From Alphaproteobacteria bacterium (GTDB lineage: Bacteria > Pseudomonadota > Alphaproteobacteria > Rhodobacterales > Rhodobacteraceae), in contig JAUIIR010000012.1 of the NCBI GenBank assembly GCA_030431485.1, positions 1-64,000 on the forward strand: DNA of 64,000 nucleotides, given 5' to 3'. Position numbers and translations under genes: made by a program. Positions 25,579 to 35,305 of the stretch are shown here, piece by piece. The notes under the pieces were generated by a model that saw only the letters and a list, made by a program, of their open reading frames with translations, did not search any database and was not told the origin of the DNA. Numbering within the stretch: position 1 is the stretch's first letter; every line of letters starts with the position of its first letter.

Positions 25579-27180
25579 TTATCGCGCGTCTTTAAGGATC
25601 AGATCGGCGGCCTTTTCGCCGATCATGATCGCGGGCGCATTGGTGTTGCCACTGACAATGTTCGGCATGATCGACGCATCCGCCACGCGCAGCCCCTCGA
25701 CCCCGCGCACCTTCAGGCGCGGGTCCACAACCGAGGCGCCATCGCTGCCCATCCGGCAGGTGCCCACGGGATGATAAACGGTGCGCGCATGGGTGCGCAC
25801 AAAGCTTTCCAGCGCGCTGTCATCCTGCGCCGCGTCGCCGGGGATCACTTCGGTCAGGCCGTGCTGCGCCAAGGGGGGCTGCGCCAGCATCTGTCGTGCA
25901 ATCCGAACGCCGCGTATCAGCCGGGCAACATCGTCCTGATCGGTCAACAGGCCAAGGTCGATTTGGGGTGCGCCCGTTTGCGCGTCCAGGGTCACGCTGC
26001 CCCGGCTTTTGGGTCGCAGCAGGCAGGTATGCAACGACACGCCATGCCCATATTCGACCATGCGGCCCCTATGGCTTTTGAGGCCGGGGATGAAGTGCAT
26101 TTGAAGGTCGGGCTGCGGCTCTGAGGGTTGAGAGCGGATGAACCCGCCAGCCTCGACCATGTTCGAACTCAGCGCGCCACGCTTGCGGAATATCCAGTTC
26201 AATCCATCCCCGATCAACCGGGGAACGGCCTGCACGGACAGACCGACAGGCGTCATTGACCGCGTCTTGTTGATCACCATGATGTCCACGTGATCCTGCA
26301 GGTTCTGGCCGATCCCTGGGACGTCTAGAACGACGTCAATGCCAGCGGCCTTGAGCTGTGCCGCAGGACCAAGCCCCGAACGCATCAGAAGGTGTGGCGA
26401 ACCGATTGCGCCAGAGGACAAGATGATCTCGTTGCCTGCTTCGGCAAGGCAGGATTTTCCGCCTGCATCGGTGTAGTTGACTCCGGTCGCACGGCCTTCT
26501 TCGATCACGACGTTCCGCACATCCGCCTGAGTGACAACGGTCAGATTGGCGCGCGCTCTGACCGGGGCGATGTAGGCATGGGACGCACTGTGACGCTGCC
26601 CGTCTTTTTGCGTGACCTGATAGATCCCCATGCCCTCGGGCTCGGGGGTGTTGAAATCGGGGCAAGCGCGATACTGCAATTGCGCGGCCGCCTCGACAAA
26701 GTCGTGGTCCGTGGCGTTCGAGGACCGCTGATCAGAGACAAAAAGCGGGCCGTCCGTGCCGTGGATCTCTGTGTCGATTCCGCGTCGCTGATTGTTCTCG
26801 GCACGTTTGAAATAGGGCAGGACAGATGCGTAGTCCCAGCCGGTGCAGCCTGCTTCGGCCCATCCGTCATAATCTGCGCGATGGCCCCGGATATAGATCA
26901 TGCCGTTCACAGCCGAGGACCCGCCCATGACTTTGCCGCGCGGGGCCCTGATCTTGGCGCCGTTCAGCCCGTCCTGGGCCGTCGTGGTGTAATTCCAGCT
27001 GTAATTCCTGGCCTTGGTCATCCAGATCAGGCCCAGCGGCATCTTGATCAGCGGGTGATTGTCCTTGCGCCCCGCTTCGAGCAACAGCACTGAATTGCTT
27101 GGGTTTTCGCTCAGACGATTGGCAAGGGCGCAGCCAGCGGACCCTGCCCCAACGACGATGTAGTCGAACTTTTGCTTCAT
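25579..27180 (-). CDS. GMC-family FAD oxidoreductase (choline-dehydrogenase-like)
   Basis: 533 residues with the FAD dinucleotide fold at the N-terminus ([19 protein letters not shown]), the GMC signature region ([15 protein letters not shown]), the second signature ([16 protein letters not shown]) and the catalytic His in [12 protein letters not shown]. It oxidises an alcohol, with electrons going to oxygen or a quinone; the substrate is unknown. ATG 27180 (MKQKFDYI) is the family-typical start, although the frame is open to 27306 and overlaps the divergent regulator. It faces the importer operon and is divergent from the MEDS-BTAD regulator. Confidence 0.93.
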   Translation of the reverse strand: MKQKFDYIVVGAGSAGCALANRLSENPSNSVLLLEAGRKDNHPLIKMPLGLIWMTKARNYSWNYTTTAQDGLNGAKIRAPRGKVMGGSSAVNGMIYIRGHRADYDGWAEAGCTGWDYASVLPYFKRAENNQRRGIDTEIHGTDGPLFVSDQRSSNATDHDFVEAAAQLQYRACPDFNTPEPEGMGIYQVTQKDGQRHSASHAYIAPVRARANLTVVTQADVRNVVIEEGRATGVNYTDAGGKSCLAEAGNEIILSSGAIGSPHLLMRSGLGPAAQLKAAGIDVVLDVPGIGQNLQDHVDIMVINKTRSMTPVGLSVQAVPRLIGDGLNWIFRKRGALSSNMVEAGGFIRSQPSEPQPDLQMHFIPGLKSHRGRMVEYGHGVSLHTCLLRPKSRGSVTLDAQTGAPQIDLGLLTDQDDVARLIRGVRIARQMLAQPPLAQHGLTEVIPGDAAQDDSALESFVRTHARTVYHPVGTCRMGSDGASVVDPRLKVRGVEGLRVADASIMPNIVSGNTNAPAIMIGEKAADLILKDAR

Positions 27181-27281
27181 CGTCACGTGCGCTCTCCCCC
27201 TCGTTCCGTGCAGTGATGACGCTATCGCTCCTACTGTTTTTTTTCTTTGGCTTTTGAACCCATTGATGAAATCCTGCGCGC

Positions 27282-28718
27282 ATGTCCAACACGTCAAGCG
27301 ATACAAGAAACACCGCGCTGATTGCCGATCTGTCCGATACGGATTTTTGCGTCAGCGCATTGAAAGAGGGGTCTGTACAAGGCGATTTGATCGTCTCGGA
27401 CGACCCGGATTTTCTGAAGGCCCTGGGACGCGAACGCCTTGGTTACAGAACGCTGAACATGGATCCGATGGCCTTTGGTGATCAGCAAGATGTGTCACTC
27501 GTCTCGGACAGGCTGGTCGAAATGGAACACTTGCGGCGGGTGATCTTTGACCTGCGCTGGACGCTTGAGGCCCCTTACGTTTTTCCCACGCTGCAAAATT
27601 GGGGGGCCTTTGTCGAGGACCTGTCAGATGAGGTCGGGATCGAAGTCGTCTCGGTCTACGACCAAGAGATCATGGTCGAGGACACGCTTCTTGGGGCACT
27701 GACGGCGCATCAGGCGTTTCTGGCCCCCTCGGGACGTCACGAAAACCCTTATTGGGTGCCGCGGCACATTCGCGTTCAAGACGATCCTGAAATGCAGGCC
27801 CGGTTTCTGATAGGCCGTCTTGTGCCGGATTATGCTCAGACCCCCCTGATCAAATCCCCGTCAAGATCGGCAGGGAAAGCGACGGTGCCAAGCTGGGCGG
27901 CCCGGACACGCCGGGGGGATGCGACAAGCATCACGCGGGAACGGTGGTACATCCATTGCCTCGGGTCGTTGAAAGTCTTTGTGGATCATGGTCAGCCCGT
28001 GAAATGGAACGCGCCCGGAGGGTCTGTACAGAAGACCAAGGCGCTGTTTGCCTATCTGCTGACGCAAGGCGAAACCGGCGCTGGGACCGAACAACTGGCA
28101 GAGATCCTCTGGCCGGATGGGCGGGATGAACTGGAAAAGCGCAACCGGCTGCATCACACCGTGTCCGTGCTGCGGCGCGTGCTGCGGGATGCAAAACACG
28201 TAACGCGATCTGGCGATCGCTACTATCTGCATGTGCCAGCCGGAAGCTGGACGGATGTGGAACAGTTCGAACAGCTTTGCCGCAGAGGGCTGTCCTTGTT
28301 CCAGCATGACGACCTTGAAAATGCACTGCGCGTCTATGAAGCCGCCGCCCGAACCTATGGCGGGGATCTGTTTCAGGACGTATCCCGCAAATATGTCGAA
28401 TCCGAGTATGAGGATTGGTGTCTGCCCAAACGCGCCTGGCTGCGCGGAATGGCGGCAAAGCTGCACACGGATATGTCACGCCTCTTGCGCAGCCAGGACC
28501 GTCTGCGCGAAGCGATGCACCACAGCTCGCGTGCGTTGGAGATTGAGCCGGCAGACGAAAACGCCAACGTAGAAATGATCCGAGTGCTGCAAGCGCAGGG
28601 GCGGACGGATGCGGTGGCACGGCATTACAAGCACTTTGCAAGCGTCGCCAAAGACCTTGGCGTTGATCTGGATCGAACCAAAGTTCACAAGGTCGCAAGC
28701 ACCGTCATCCTTGTCTGA
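27282..28718 (+). CDS. Transcriptional regulator with MEDS-like sensor and BTAD domain
   Basis: 478 residues in three parts. Residues 20-165 resemble a MEDS-type sensory domain: a Rossmann-like start ([13 protein letters not shown]), VIFDLRWTL, and [19 protein letters not shown] with HENPYWVP. Residues 222-320 form a winged helix of the OmpR/SARP kind ([38 protein letters not shown]). Residues 325-470 form a BTAD helical repeat ([36 protein letters not shown]). SARP/BTAD activators are best known from actinomycete antibiotic clusters; this fusion in a proteobacterium is unusual. It probably senses the imported substrate and controls the GMC, kinase and importer genes. Confidence 0.75.
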   Translation: MSNTSSDTRNTALIADLSDTDFCVSALKEGSVQGDLIVSDDPDFLKALGRERLGYRTLNMDPMAFGDQQDVSLVSDRLVEMEHLRRVIFDLRWTLEAPYVFPTLQNWGAFVEDLSDEVGIEVVSVYDQEIMVEDTLLGALTAHQAFLAPSGRHENPYWVPRHIRVQDDPEMQARFLIGRLVPDYAQTPLIKSPSRSAGKATVPSWAARTRRGDATSITRERWYIHCLGSLKVFVDHGQPVKWNAPGGSVQKTKALFAYLLTQGETGAGTEQLAEILWPDGRDELEKRNRLHHTVSVLRRVLRDAKHVTRSGDRYYLHVPAGSWTDVEQFEQLCRRGLSLFQHDDLENALRVYEAAARTYGGDLFQDVSRKYVESEYEDWCLPKRAWLRGMAAKLHTDMSRLLRSQDRLREAMHHSSRALEIEPADENANVEMIRVLQAQGRTDAVARHYKHFASVAKDLGVDLDRTKVHKVASTVILV

Positions 28719-28797
28719 AAACAGAAAAACAAAAGAATTTGAGATAGGGATTTTGACCTAGGCTGCGCCAAGGATGAGGGCGCAGAGGGAGGAAAAA

Positions 28798-29910
28798 ATG
28801 ACGTCTAACGCCAACGAATTGGCCCGCGATCGCGATGCAGCATACGTGCTGGGTTTCGATGAAATTTCTTCCAATGATCATGATCTTGTCGGCGGCAAAT
28901 GCGCCTCTTTGGGGGAAATGACGCAAGCCGGTGTGGCAGTGCCGCCGGGTTTTGCCGTCACCACAACCGCGCATCGCGCGTTCCTTGACGCATCGGGCAT
29001 CCAGCCCAAAATCGACGCGCTGCTTGAAACGCTGGACGCGGGCAGCACAGACTCGCTCGCCTCGGTCAGCGGCGCGGTGCGGGATTTGATGATGTCGCAT
29101 CCGATGATGGACGACATCGCGCAGACCCTGCGCGCCGCCTATGCCGCAATGGGCGATGATCTGCCCGTTGCCGTCCGCTCTTCGGCCACGGCCGAGGACC
29201 TGCCGGACGCCAGTTTTGCAGGGCAACAGGACACCTATCTGTGGGTGGTTGGCGCCGATGAGGTGGTCGAAAAGGTCCGGTCCTGCTGGGCGTCGATGTT
29301 CGCTGACAGGGCCGTCAAGTACCGGGAAGACAACAACATTCCGCATTCCGATGTGCTGATGTCCGTCGTCGTGCAAAAGATGGTCAACGCCCGCAGTTCT
29401 GGCGTTGCCATGACGCTTGACCCGTCAAACGGGGATCGCACGAAAATCTCGATCGACGCGTCCTGGGGCCTGGGTGAAACGGTTGTTTCGGGTGAAGTGA
29501 CGCCTGACAATTTCCTGGTCGAAAAAGTTCTGTTGTCGGTGGTCGATCGCACGGTTTCGAAGAAACAGGTCGAGCTTGTCCCGGACCTGGTCAGCAAAAC
29601 CGCCGTGATGAGCGACGTGCCAGAAGAACGCGCCAGCAAACCATCCCTGTCGGATGACGAGGTGATCGCCGTCGCGGACCTTGCCAAGCGGCTCGAAAAG
29701 CAAAACCGCTGCCCGCAGGACGTGGAATGGGCGATCGACGCGGACGCGCCCGAAGGTGCAAACCTCTTTGCCCTGCAAAGCCGCCCCGAGACCGTCTGGT
29801 CCCGCAAGGCCAAGGAAAAGAAAACCAGCGCGCACAGCATGGGCCTTGACGGGATCGTCGGCGCTTTGCTGGCCCCGGCCAATGCCGCAAAGGCCGCCAA
29901 GAAAACATAA
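28798..29910 (+). CDS. PEP/pyruvate-binding ATP-grasp protein, phenylphosphate-synthase small-subunit-like
   Basis: 370 residues corresponding to only the N-terminal ATP-binding part of PEP synthase. Visible features are VGGKCASLGEM (31-41), PVAVRSSATAEDLPDASFAG, SSGVAMTLDPSNGD, SWGLGETVVSG and a C-terminal FALQSRPETVW. There is no swivel or PEP-binding domain in this chain. The domain split and length match the ATP-binding subunit (about 40 kDa) of phenylphosphate synthase from Thauera, which turns phenol plus ATP into phenylphosphate, AMP and phosphate. ATG 28798 has a strong GAGGGAGG ribosome binding site. The partner gene starts 16 bases later. Confidence 0.85.
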   Translation: MTSNANELARDRDAAYVLGFDEISSNDHDLVGGKCASLGEMTQAGVAVPPGFAVTTTAHRAFLDASGIQPKIDALLETLDAGSTDSLASVSGAVRDLMMSHPMMDDIAQTLRAAYAAMGDDLPVAVRSSATAEDLPDASFAGQQDTYLWVVGADEVVEKVRSCWASMFADRAVKYREDNNIPHSDVLMSVVVQKMVNARSSGVAMTLDPSNGDRTKISIDASWGLGETVVSGEVTPDNFLVEKVLLSVVDRTVSKKQVELVPDLVSKTAVMSDVPEERASKPSLSDDEVIAVADLAKRLEKQNRCPQDVEWAIDADAPEGANLFALQSRPETVWSRKAKEKKTSAHSMGLDGIVGALLAPANAAKAAKKT

Positions 29911-29926
29911 GACGTGGGAGGACGTC

Positions 29927-31726
29927 ATGGACAAACAAGTATCAATGTTCCCAAGCCCCTATGACATTCCTGCCCCCAAGGGTGCGGAAGACTGGCAAGA
30001 GATGTATCCCTATTACATGCTCTTCCAACCGGGCAATCGCGAGGCCGAAGAGCAGGAGTTCTACTTCTGCAACAACCAGCATTTCCCGGTTCCGACCCGT
30101 CCTTTTGACTCGATGATCCTTGAGTACACGGCCAAGACGCTGGGCCAGTACAACACACGTCAGTGGATCGTTCCGCCCGCCAACGGGATCGAATACCGCT
30201 ACATCAACGGCTACGCCTATCTGCGGATGATCCCGGTTCCGCTTGAAGACATCGAAGCCCGCGTACCCAAGTTCCTGGAACGCGCCGGGCATTATTTTGG
30301 CAATTGGGACACGCTGCTGGAAAACTGGCACACGAAAGTGATGGCCGAGATTGAGGCGATGGAGGAGATCACGTTCACGCCGCTGCCCGATGAAGTGCCT
30401 CTGGAATGGGTCCATGAGGGGCGCGGCCATGACCAAACCACCGAGTTTATGGCGAATTTCGACCATATGCTGCAGGGGCTGCACCGTACCTGGCAGTTGC
30501 ATTTCGAATTCCTGAACCTTGGCTACGCCGCATATCTGGATTTCTTCACATTCGTGAAAGAACAGTTCCCGACGATCCCTGAACAGGCCATCGCCAAGAT
30601 GGTGCAGGGCATCGATTCCGTTCTGTTCCGCCCGGATGAAGAACTGAAGAAGCTTGCGAACCTCGCGGTCGAACTGGGCCTGAACGATGTGGTCAAGGGC
30701 GGTGATCTGGCAGCTATCGCCGCAGCGCCAAACGGTGACCAGTGGATGGCAGCCTGGGAGGCCGCGCAGGACCCTTGGTTCAACTACTCCACAGGCTCGG
30801 GCATCCTGTCATCAGACAAGCGTTGGATCGACCATTTCGACATCCCTCTGAGCTTTATCAAAGGCTATGTCGAGCAAGTCGAAGCCGGGAAGGTTCTCAT
30901 CCGCCCCATCGAGGAACTTGCCGCCGAACGTGACCGCATCGTCGAGGAATACCGCGACATGATGGACCCCGAGGTCCAAGAGGCTTTTGACGGGAAACTG
31001 GGCCTGTCGCGCCTTGTCTTCCCCTATGTCGAGGATCACAACTTCTATATCGAACACTGGTCGATGGGCGTCTTCTGGCGCAAAGCGCGCGAGCTGTCCA
31101 AAGTCCTGCAAAATGCTGGATTCTGGGAAGAAGAGGACGGCATGTTCTTTGTCCAGCATTCCGAACTGCGCGACATCCTCTTTGACTACTGCAACGCCTG
31201 GGCCAGCGGTTGCGCGCCGCAAGGGCCACGCTACTGGCCGGAAAAGATCGCCAAGCGGCGGCAGATGCTGGACATCCTCGGCCAGGAACGCCCGATCCCT
31301 GCGGTCAACAACCCGCCAGAGGTCATCACCGAACCCTTCACTGTCATGCTTTGGGGCATCACCTCTGAATCCATTCAACGCTGGGCCGATGCGGGCAAGT
31401 CCGACGACAGCCTGAAAGGCATGGCCGCGTCACCGGGTGTCGTCGAAGGCAAGGCCCGCGTACTCAGTGGGCCGGAACGGCTGGATGAGTTGCAGGAAGG
31501 AGAGATCCTTGTCTGCCCGGTGACCGCGCCTTCATGGGCACCTGTCTTCGGCAAGATTGGCGGCGTTGTGACCGATATCGGCGGCATCATGAGCCACGCA
31601 GCGATTGTTTGCCGGGAATATGGTTTGCCGGCGGTCACGGGCACGGGTTTTGGCAGCGCGAAGATCGAAACCGGTATGACGTTGCGCGTGAACGGCGACA
31701 CGGGTTCGGTCGAAATCGTCAGCTGA
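29927..31726 (+). CDS. PEP-utilising enzyme with swivel domain, phenylphosphate-synthase large-subunit-like
   Basis: 599 residues. The C-terminal 80 or so form the phosphohistidine swivel domain, with the active-site His557 in GGIMSHAAIVCREYGLPAV. The first 500 residues have no domain I can name; they include NGIEYRYINGYAYLRM and WVHEGRGHDQTTEFM and are probably substrate-binding. No C-terminal PEP-synthase TIM barrel follows. Size and architecture match the 70-kDa phenylphosphate synthase subunit. With the upstream ATP-grasp protein it should phosphorylate an alcohol or phenol. ATG 29927 follows GGGAGGACG. Confidence 0.82.
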   Translation: MDKQVSMFPSPYDIPAPKGAEDWQEMYPYYMLFQPGNREAEEQEFYFCNNQHFPVPTRPFDSMILEYTAKTLGQYNTRQWIVPPANGIEYRYINGYAYLRMIPVPLEDIEARVPKFLERAGHYFGNWDTLLENWHTKVMAEIEAMEEITFTPLPDEVPLEWVHEGRGHDQTTEFMANFDHMLQGLHRTWQLHFEFLNLGYAAYLDFFTFVKEQFPTIPEQAIAKMVQGIDSVLFRPDEELKKLANLAVELGLNDVVKGGDLAAIAAAPNGDQWMAAWEAAQDPWFNYSTGSGILSSDKRWIDHFDIPLSFIKGYVEQVEAGKVLIRPIEELAAERDRIVEEYRDMMDPEVQEAFDGKLGLSRLVFPYVEDHNFYIEHWSMGVFWRKARELSKVLQNAGFWEEEDGMFFVQHSELRDILFDYCNAWASGCAPQGPRYWPEKIAKRRQMLDILGQERPIPAVNNPPEVITEPFTVMLWGITSESIQRWADAGKSDDSLKGMAASPGVVEGKARVLSGPERLDELQEGEILVCPVTAPSWAPVFGKIGGVVTDIGGIMSHAAIVCREYGLPAVTGTGFGSAKIETGMTLRVNGDTGSVEIVS

Positions 31727-31767
31727 CACGCCAATACGCCGCGACCAAAGCGACGCATCGATGTCCC

Positions 31768-31803
31768 CACCTGCTCCGGGTCCTTTCAGGCCCGGAGCAG
31801 GTG
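31768..31803. terminator. Strong bidirectional terminator
   Basis: A perfect 13-bp inverted repeat (CACCTGCTCCGGG with CCCGGAGCAGGTG) and a 10-base loop. It lies between the convergent swivel-enzyme and LacI genes. Confidence 0.85.
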
Positions 31804-31845
31804 AAGGATGCTGTCGTGCAACGATCGCGGGAAGGATCCTGGCCC

Positions 31846-32871
31846 CTACCCGCGCGATGGCTCGCTTGAAACGGCCGCGGTGGATTGGCGCCTCACCAGT
31901 TCAATGGGCAGGTTTACCGGCGCCGGAGGTGTCTGGGTTTTCAGGCAGGATATGATGGCCTCGGCTGAGCGTTCCCCCATACGCTCAACACTTAACCTGA
32001 CGCTGGTCAGCGGTGGGTGAGTGAACATGGAACCCGGTTGGTTTTCGATTCCCATGACCGAAAGGTCGTCTGGCACGTGCAACCCCAGGGCATTCAGCCT
32101 GTGTAATGCGCCATAGGCAATCACGTCGGAAAAGCACAACACCGCAGTGATTTCGGGATGGTGTTCCCTGATCTGGTTGATCCCCTCGTGGCCGCCTTCC
32201 GTGGAAAGCGCGACTTCCAGGAATGTGAAGCTCAATCCGAGTTCTTGGTTCTCGAGCGCCTGCTTCCGACGTCGAACCCGATCATTGTGACTGCTGGGCC
32301 CGTGCAGAACGGCCACATGCTTGTGACCGAGGTCTGCAAGATGTCGGGCGGCGACCGTCGCTGCCGCCCAGTTGTCATATCCTATTGTCGGGATCGGGCT
32401 GGCATCGTCAAAGTAAGAAATTGCCACGGCAGGACATTGCGTGCGCTCGATCAATTCATAGAGCCCGGGATCATGTGTGACCCCCACGACGATCAATGCC
32501 TCTGCACCGATTTCGATCAGTTGCCTGGCGCGCTGCAGTTCGACAGTGGGGTCGTCACCCGTTTGCGCGATCATCAGAGTGAGCGCGTCGGCAGTAAGCC
32601 GTGCCTCCAACCCGTTGACCACGCGCGCATAAATAGCGTTGTCGAGCGTCGGCAACAGGGCGGCCACAATGCCCGAGTTTCCGCGATTCATGGCCCGGGC
32701 GGCGGCGGACGGTACAAACTTTAAGTCGGCAATCGCCTGTTCGACCCGGTTGCGGGTGTCCGCAGCAACTTTGCCCGGGGAGTTCAGAACACGACTGACC
32801 GTCGCAACCGAGACGCCTGATCGGGCGGCAACATCTCGTAAATTGGATCGTTTTTTAGTCTGACCGCGCAT
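31846..32871 (-). CDS. LacI-family transcriptional regulator
   Basis: 341 residues. The LacI headpiece is at residues 9-60 (NLRDVAARSGVSVATVSRVLNSPGKV; hinge AAARAMNRG), followed by a periplasmic-binding-like effector domain. It is divergent from the DUF1989-GcvT gene across a region with two LacI-type operators 21 bp apart. It most likely represses that gene and perhaps itself. The effector is unknown. Confidence 0.95.
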   Translation of the reverse strand: MRGQTKKRSNLRDVAARSGVSVATVSRVLNSPGKVAADTRNRVEQAIADLKFVPSAAARAMNRGNSGIVAALLPTLDNAIYARVVNGLEARLTADALTLMIAQTGDDPTVELQRARQLIEIGAEALIVVGVTHDPGLYELIERTQCPAVAISYFDDASPIPTIGYDNWAAATVAARHLADLGHKHVAVLHGPSSHNDRVRRRKQALENQELGLSFTFLEVALSTEGGHEGINQIREHHPEITAVLCFSDVIAYGALHRLNALGLHVPDDLSVMGIENQPGSMFTHPPLTSVRLSVERMGERSAEAIISCLKTQTPPAPVNLPIELVRRQSTAAVSSEPSRG

Positions 32872-32906
32872 TGTGAATGGCAGTTTAAACCAATTTATTG
32901 ACTCAC

Positions 32907-32918
32907 GTAACCGGTTAC
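32907..32918. promoter_or_regulatory. LacI-type operator 1
   Basis: GTAACCGGTTAC, a perfect palindrome with the central CG typical of LacI/GalR operators. It is 36 bases upstream of the LacI start. Confidence 0.8.
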
Positions 32919-32926
32919 ATACAAAA

Positions 32927-32940
32927 TGTAACCAGTTACA
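32927..32940. promoter_or_regulatory. LacI-type operator 2
   Basis: TGTAACCAGTTACA, palindromic apart from its two central bases. Its centre is 21 bp, two helical turns, from operator 1, so two repressor dimers could bind the same DNA face. Confidence 0.75.
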
Positions 32941-32960
32941 TCGCGGGAATCTGGTTGCAA

Positions 32961-35273
32961 ATGCCTGTTGGGGAAGCGCTCTTGGAATTCAGCAACGTCG
33001 GGACGCAGACATCGCTGCGACGATTTCCCGGCTTCCCGTTGCGTTCCGCCCAAGACACGCGTCGGCTTGCGCCAAGAGGATGTGTTCGATTTGACGTGAA
33101 AGAGAACCAGTTGCTGCGTTTTTACGGGGCGGCGGCGTCTGTGGCCGTGCTGGTATTGAAGGCACGCGGTGACAACGGTCTGGCAGCGCTTGGTCTGAAG
33201 CCGGGGCGCAAAATCTCTGAACTGGCCTTTGATGATGGCGCGTTGACGCAATGGGCCAATGCGATGGGTCTGGATGTTGCCGACATGCCAACGGCGGAAA
33301 TTCCGATCACCGCCAACACGTTTTTGAAGGCCGCCGAGGGATGTACCGTCTGGGCAATCCTTTCGTCCTCTGAGGCTGACATCGTCTCCGGGCAGTCTGG
33401 CGGGGATATCGAAATCCAGATTGACCGGGCGGGCCAACCTGCCCCTCTGCCGGCGCCTTTGGGCAAAGTAATCGACGAATTCACGATCCGTCGTGGGACC
33501 GCATCGGCCTATGAACTGGCGAAGGGTCAGTTCGTGCAGGTCATAGATGTTGAAGGGCAACAATGCTCGGACTTCATGGCATTCGGAACGCACCGGCTTG
33601 ACGCCGGGATCGAATGCATGATCGACAGCACCGCGACGCGGTCCATGGTGCGGCAGGCCTATCCCTCGCCAGGGCTTCTGGACAAGTTTTTCGATGGCGA
33701 CATGAACCCGATGTTGCAGGTCGTTCAGGACACATGCGGGCGTCATGACACCTTTGGATTGGCTTGTACGGCAAGGGGATACGAGGACCGAGGCTTTCCG
33801 GGTCATCTGAATTGCTCCGACAATATCTCTGCGGCCATGGCGCCATACGGGGTTGAGAAACGGGCGGCCTGGCCGGCCATCAACTTCTTTTGGAACACCT
33901 GGGTCGATCCGCACTCTCACCACATCATGACCGAAGAAAGTCATTCACGACCAGGCGACTACGTCACCATGCGCGCACTGACCGATCTGGTCTGCGTATC
34001 GACCGCCTGCCCCGACGACATCGATCCAATCAACGGATGGAACCCGACGGATATCCATGTGCGCATCTACGCCCCAGAGGCGCCGATCACGCGGGCGATT
34101 GGATTTCGGGCGAAAGAGGACAGTGCGATGACACTCAGCCAAGAAAGCGCGTTCCACGCGCGGACGTCCGAATTGACGCAGGATTTTGTTGCTGCGCGAA
34201 ACCTGTGGGTTCCGGCGACCTATCCGTCGACAGGAACACTCGGAGAATATTGGGCCTGCCGCGAACGCGTCACGCTGCAGGACATGAGCAGCCTGCGGAA
34301 ATATGACGTTGTTGGCCCCGACGCAGAGAAAGTGCTGCAGCGCTTGCTCACGCGCGATGTGTCCCGTCTCGCGCAGTGGCGGGCGACCTATGCCTTGATG
34401 TGCGACGAAACCGGAGCCATCGTGGATGACGGCACTTTGTTTCGGCTCGGACCGCAGGTGTTCCGCTGGTGCTGCGGATCCGAGGAAAGCGCGCGCCGGA
34501 TTGAAGAATTTGCGCGATCGGAAGGGATGCAGACCCGGCTGTCCGATGTCAGCGAGTCCCTGGTCAACCTGGCGCTTCAGGGTCCGAAATCTCGTGACCT
34601 GCTTTCAAAGTTCGTCTTCACACAGCCTCATGTCCCGGCATTGGAGCACATGAAGTGGTTCGGCGTAACCGTGGGGCGCCTGCACGACCGCGAAGGCACG
34701 AGTTTCATGCTGTCGCGCACGGGATACACTGGCGAACTCGGGTACGAACTCTTCTGCGCGAAGTCAGATGCGATCACGCTTTGGGACAGTTTAATGTCGC
34801 ATGGCCAAGAGTTCGGGATTGCCCCGATGGGCACTGCTGCGCTGGAAATCATCCGGATCGAAGCCGGGCTTGCAGCCGCGGGCGCAGAGTTTCGGGTCGG
34901 CGTCGATGCTTACGAGGCCGGCCTGGGGTTTGCTGTCGACATGAAAAAGGCAGCTTTCGTCGGAAGGGCCGCGTTGGAACGCAACGCGGCAGCCCCGCGT
35001 GCGCGTCTGAAGGGCTTGATGATGGACGGCGATGACGTGCCTTTGTCCGGGGCCCCCATTTTTGCGGGAGAACGCCAAATCGGAGAGGTGACCTCTGCCA
35101 CCCGGTCTCCGCACTTGGGGCGAGGTATCGCCATGGCGCGCCTGGCCATAGAACATTCAGAGACGGGCCACATGTTGGATGTCGGCATGATGGACGGGCA
35201 CATGAAACGCCTGCCAGCACAGGTCGTGGACATCCCCTTCGTCGACCCGAAACGGGAAAGGGCGCGCGCATGA
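32961..35273 (+). CDS. DUF1989 - GcvT-type aminomethyltransferase fusion
   Basis: 770 residues. After about 145 residues of unclear nature comes a DUF1989 (urea-carboxylase-associated) domain, with RGTASAYELAKGQFVQVIDVEGQQCSDFMAF and later NFFWNTWVDP. From about residue 400 a GcvT-type tetrahydrofolate-dependent transferase follows (LQDMSSLRKYDVVGPDA; LSRTGYTGELGYELF; GMAPMG-like IAPMGTAALE). It is probably a demethylase passing a methyl or C1 group to tetrahydrofolate. The frame opens at 32898, but that start would code through both LacI operators, so ATG 32961 is preferred; the ribosome binding site is weak. The substrate is unknown. Confidence 0.8.
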   Translation: MPVGEALLEFSNVGTQTSLRRFPGFPLRSAQDTRRLAPRGCVRFDVKENQLLRFYGAAASVAVLVLKARGDNGLAALGLKPGRKISELAFDDGALTQWANAMGLDVADMPTAEIPITANTFLKAAEGCTVWAILSSSEADIVSGQSGGDIEIQIDRAGQPAPLPAPLGKVIDEFTIRRGTASAYELAKGQFVQVIDVEGQQCSDFMAFGTHRLDAGIECMIDSTATRSMVRQAYPSPGLLDKFFDGDMNPMLQVVQDTCGRHDTFGLACTARGYEDRGFPGHLNCSDNISAAMAPYGVEKRAAWPAINFFWNTWVDPHSHHIMTEESHSRPGDYVTMRALTDLVCVSTACPDDIDPINGWNPTDIHVRIYAPEAPITRAIGFRAKEDSAMTLSQESAFHARTSELTQDFVAARNLWVPATYPSTGTLGEYWACRERVTLQDMSSLRKYDVVGPDAEKVLQRLLTRDVSRLAQWRATYALMCDETGAIVDDGTLFRLGPQVFRWCCGSEESARRIEEFARSEGMQTRLSDVSESLVNLALQGPKSRDLLSKFVFTQPHVPALEHMKWFGVTVGRLHDREGTSFMLSRTGYTGELGYELFCAKSDAITLWDSLMSHGQEFGIAPMGTAALEIIRIEAGLAAAGAEFRVGVDAYEAGLGFAVDMKKAAFVGRAALERNAAAPRARLKGLMMDGDDVPLSGAPIFAGERQIGEVTSATRSPHLGRGIAMARLAIEHSETGHMLDVGMMDGHMKRLPAQVVDIPFVDPKRERARA

Positions 35274-35305
35274 CAGGCGGTCTGTCGCGACATTGGCGCG
35301 CTCCG

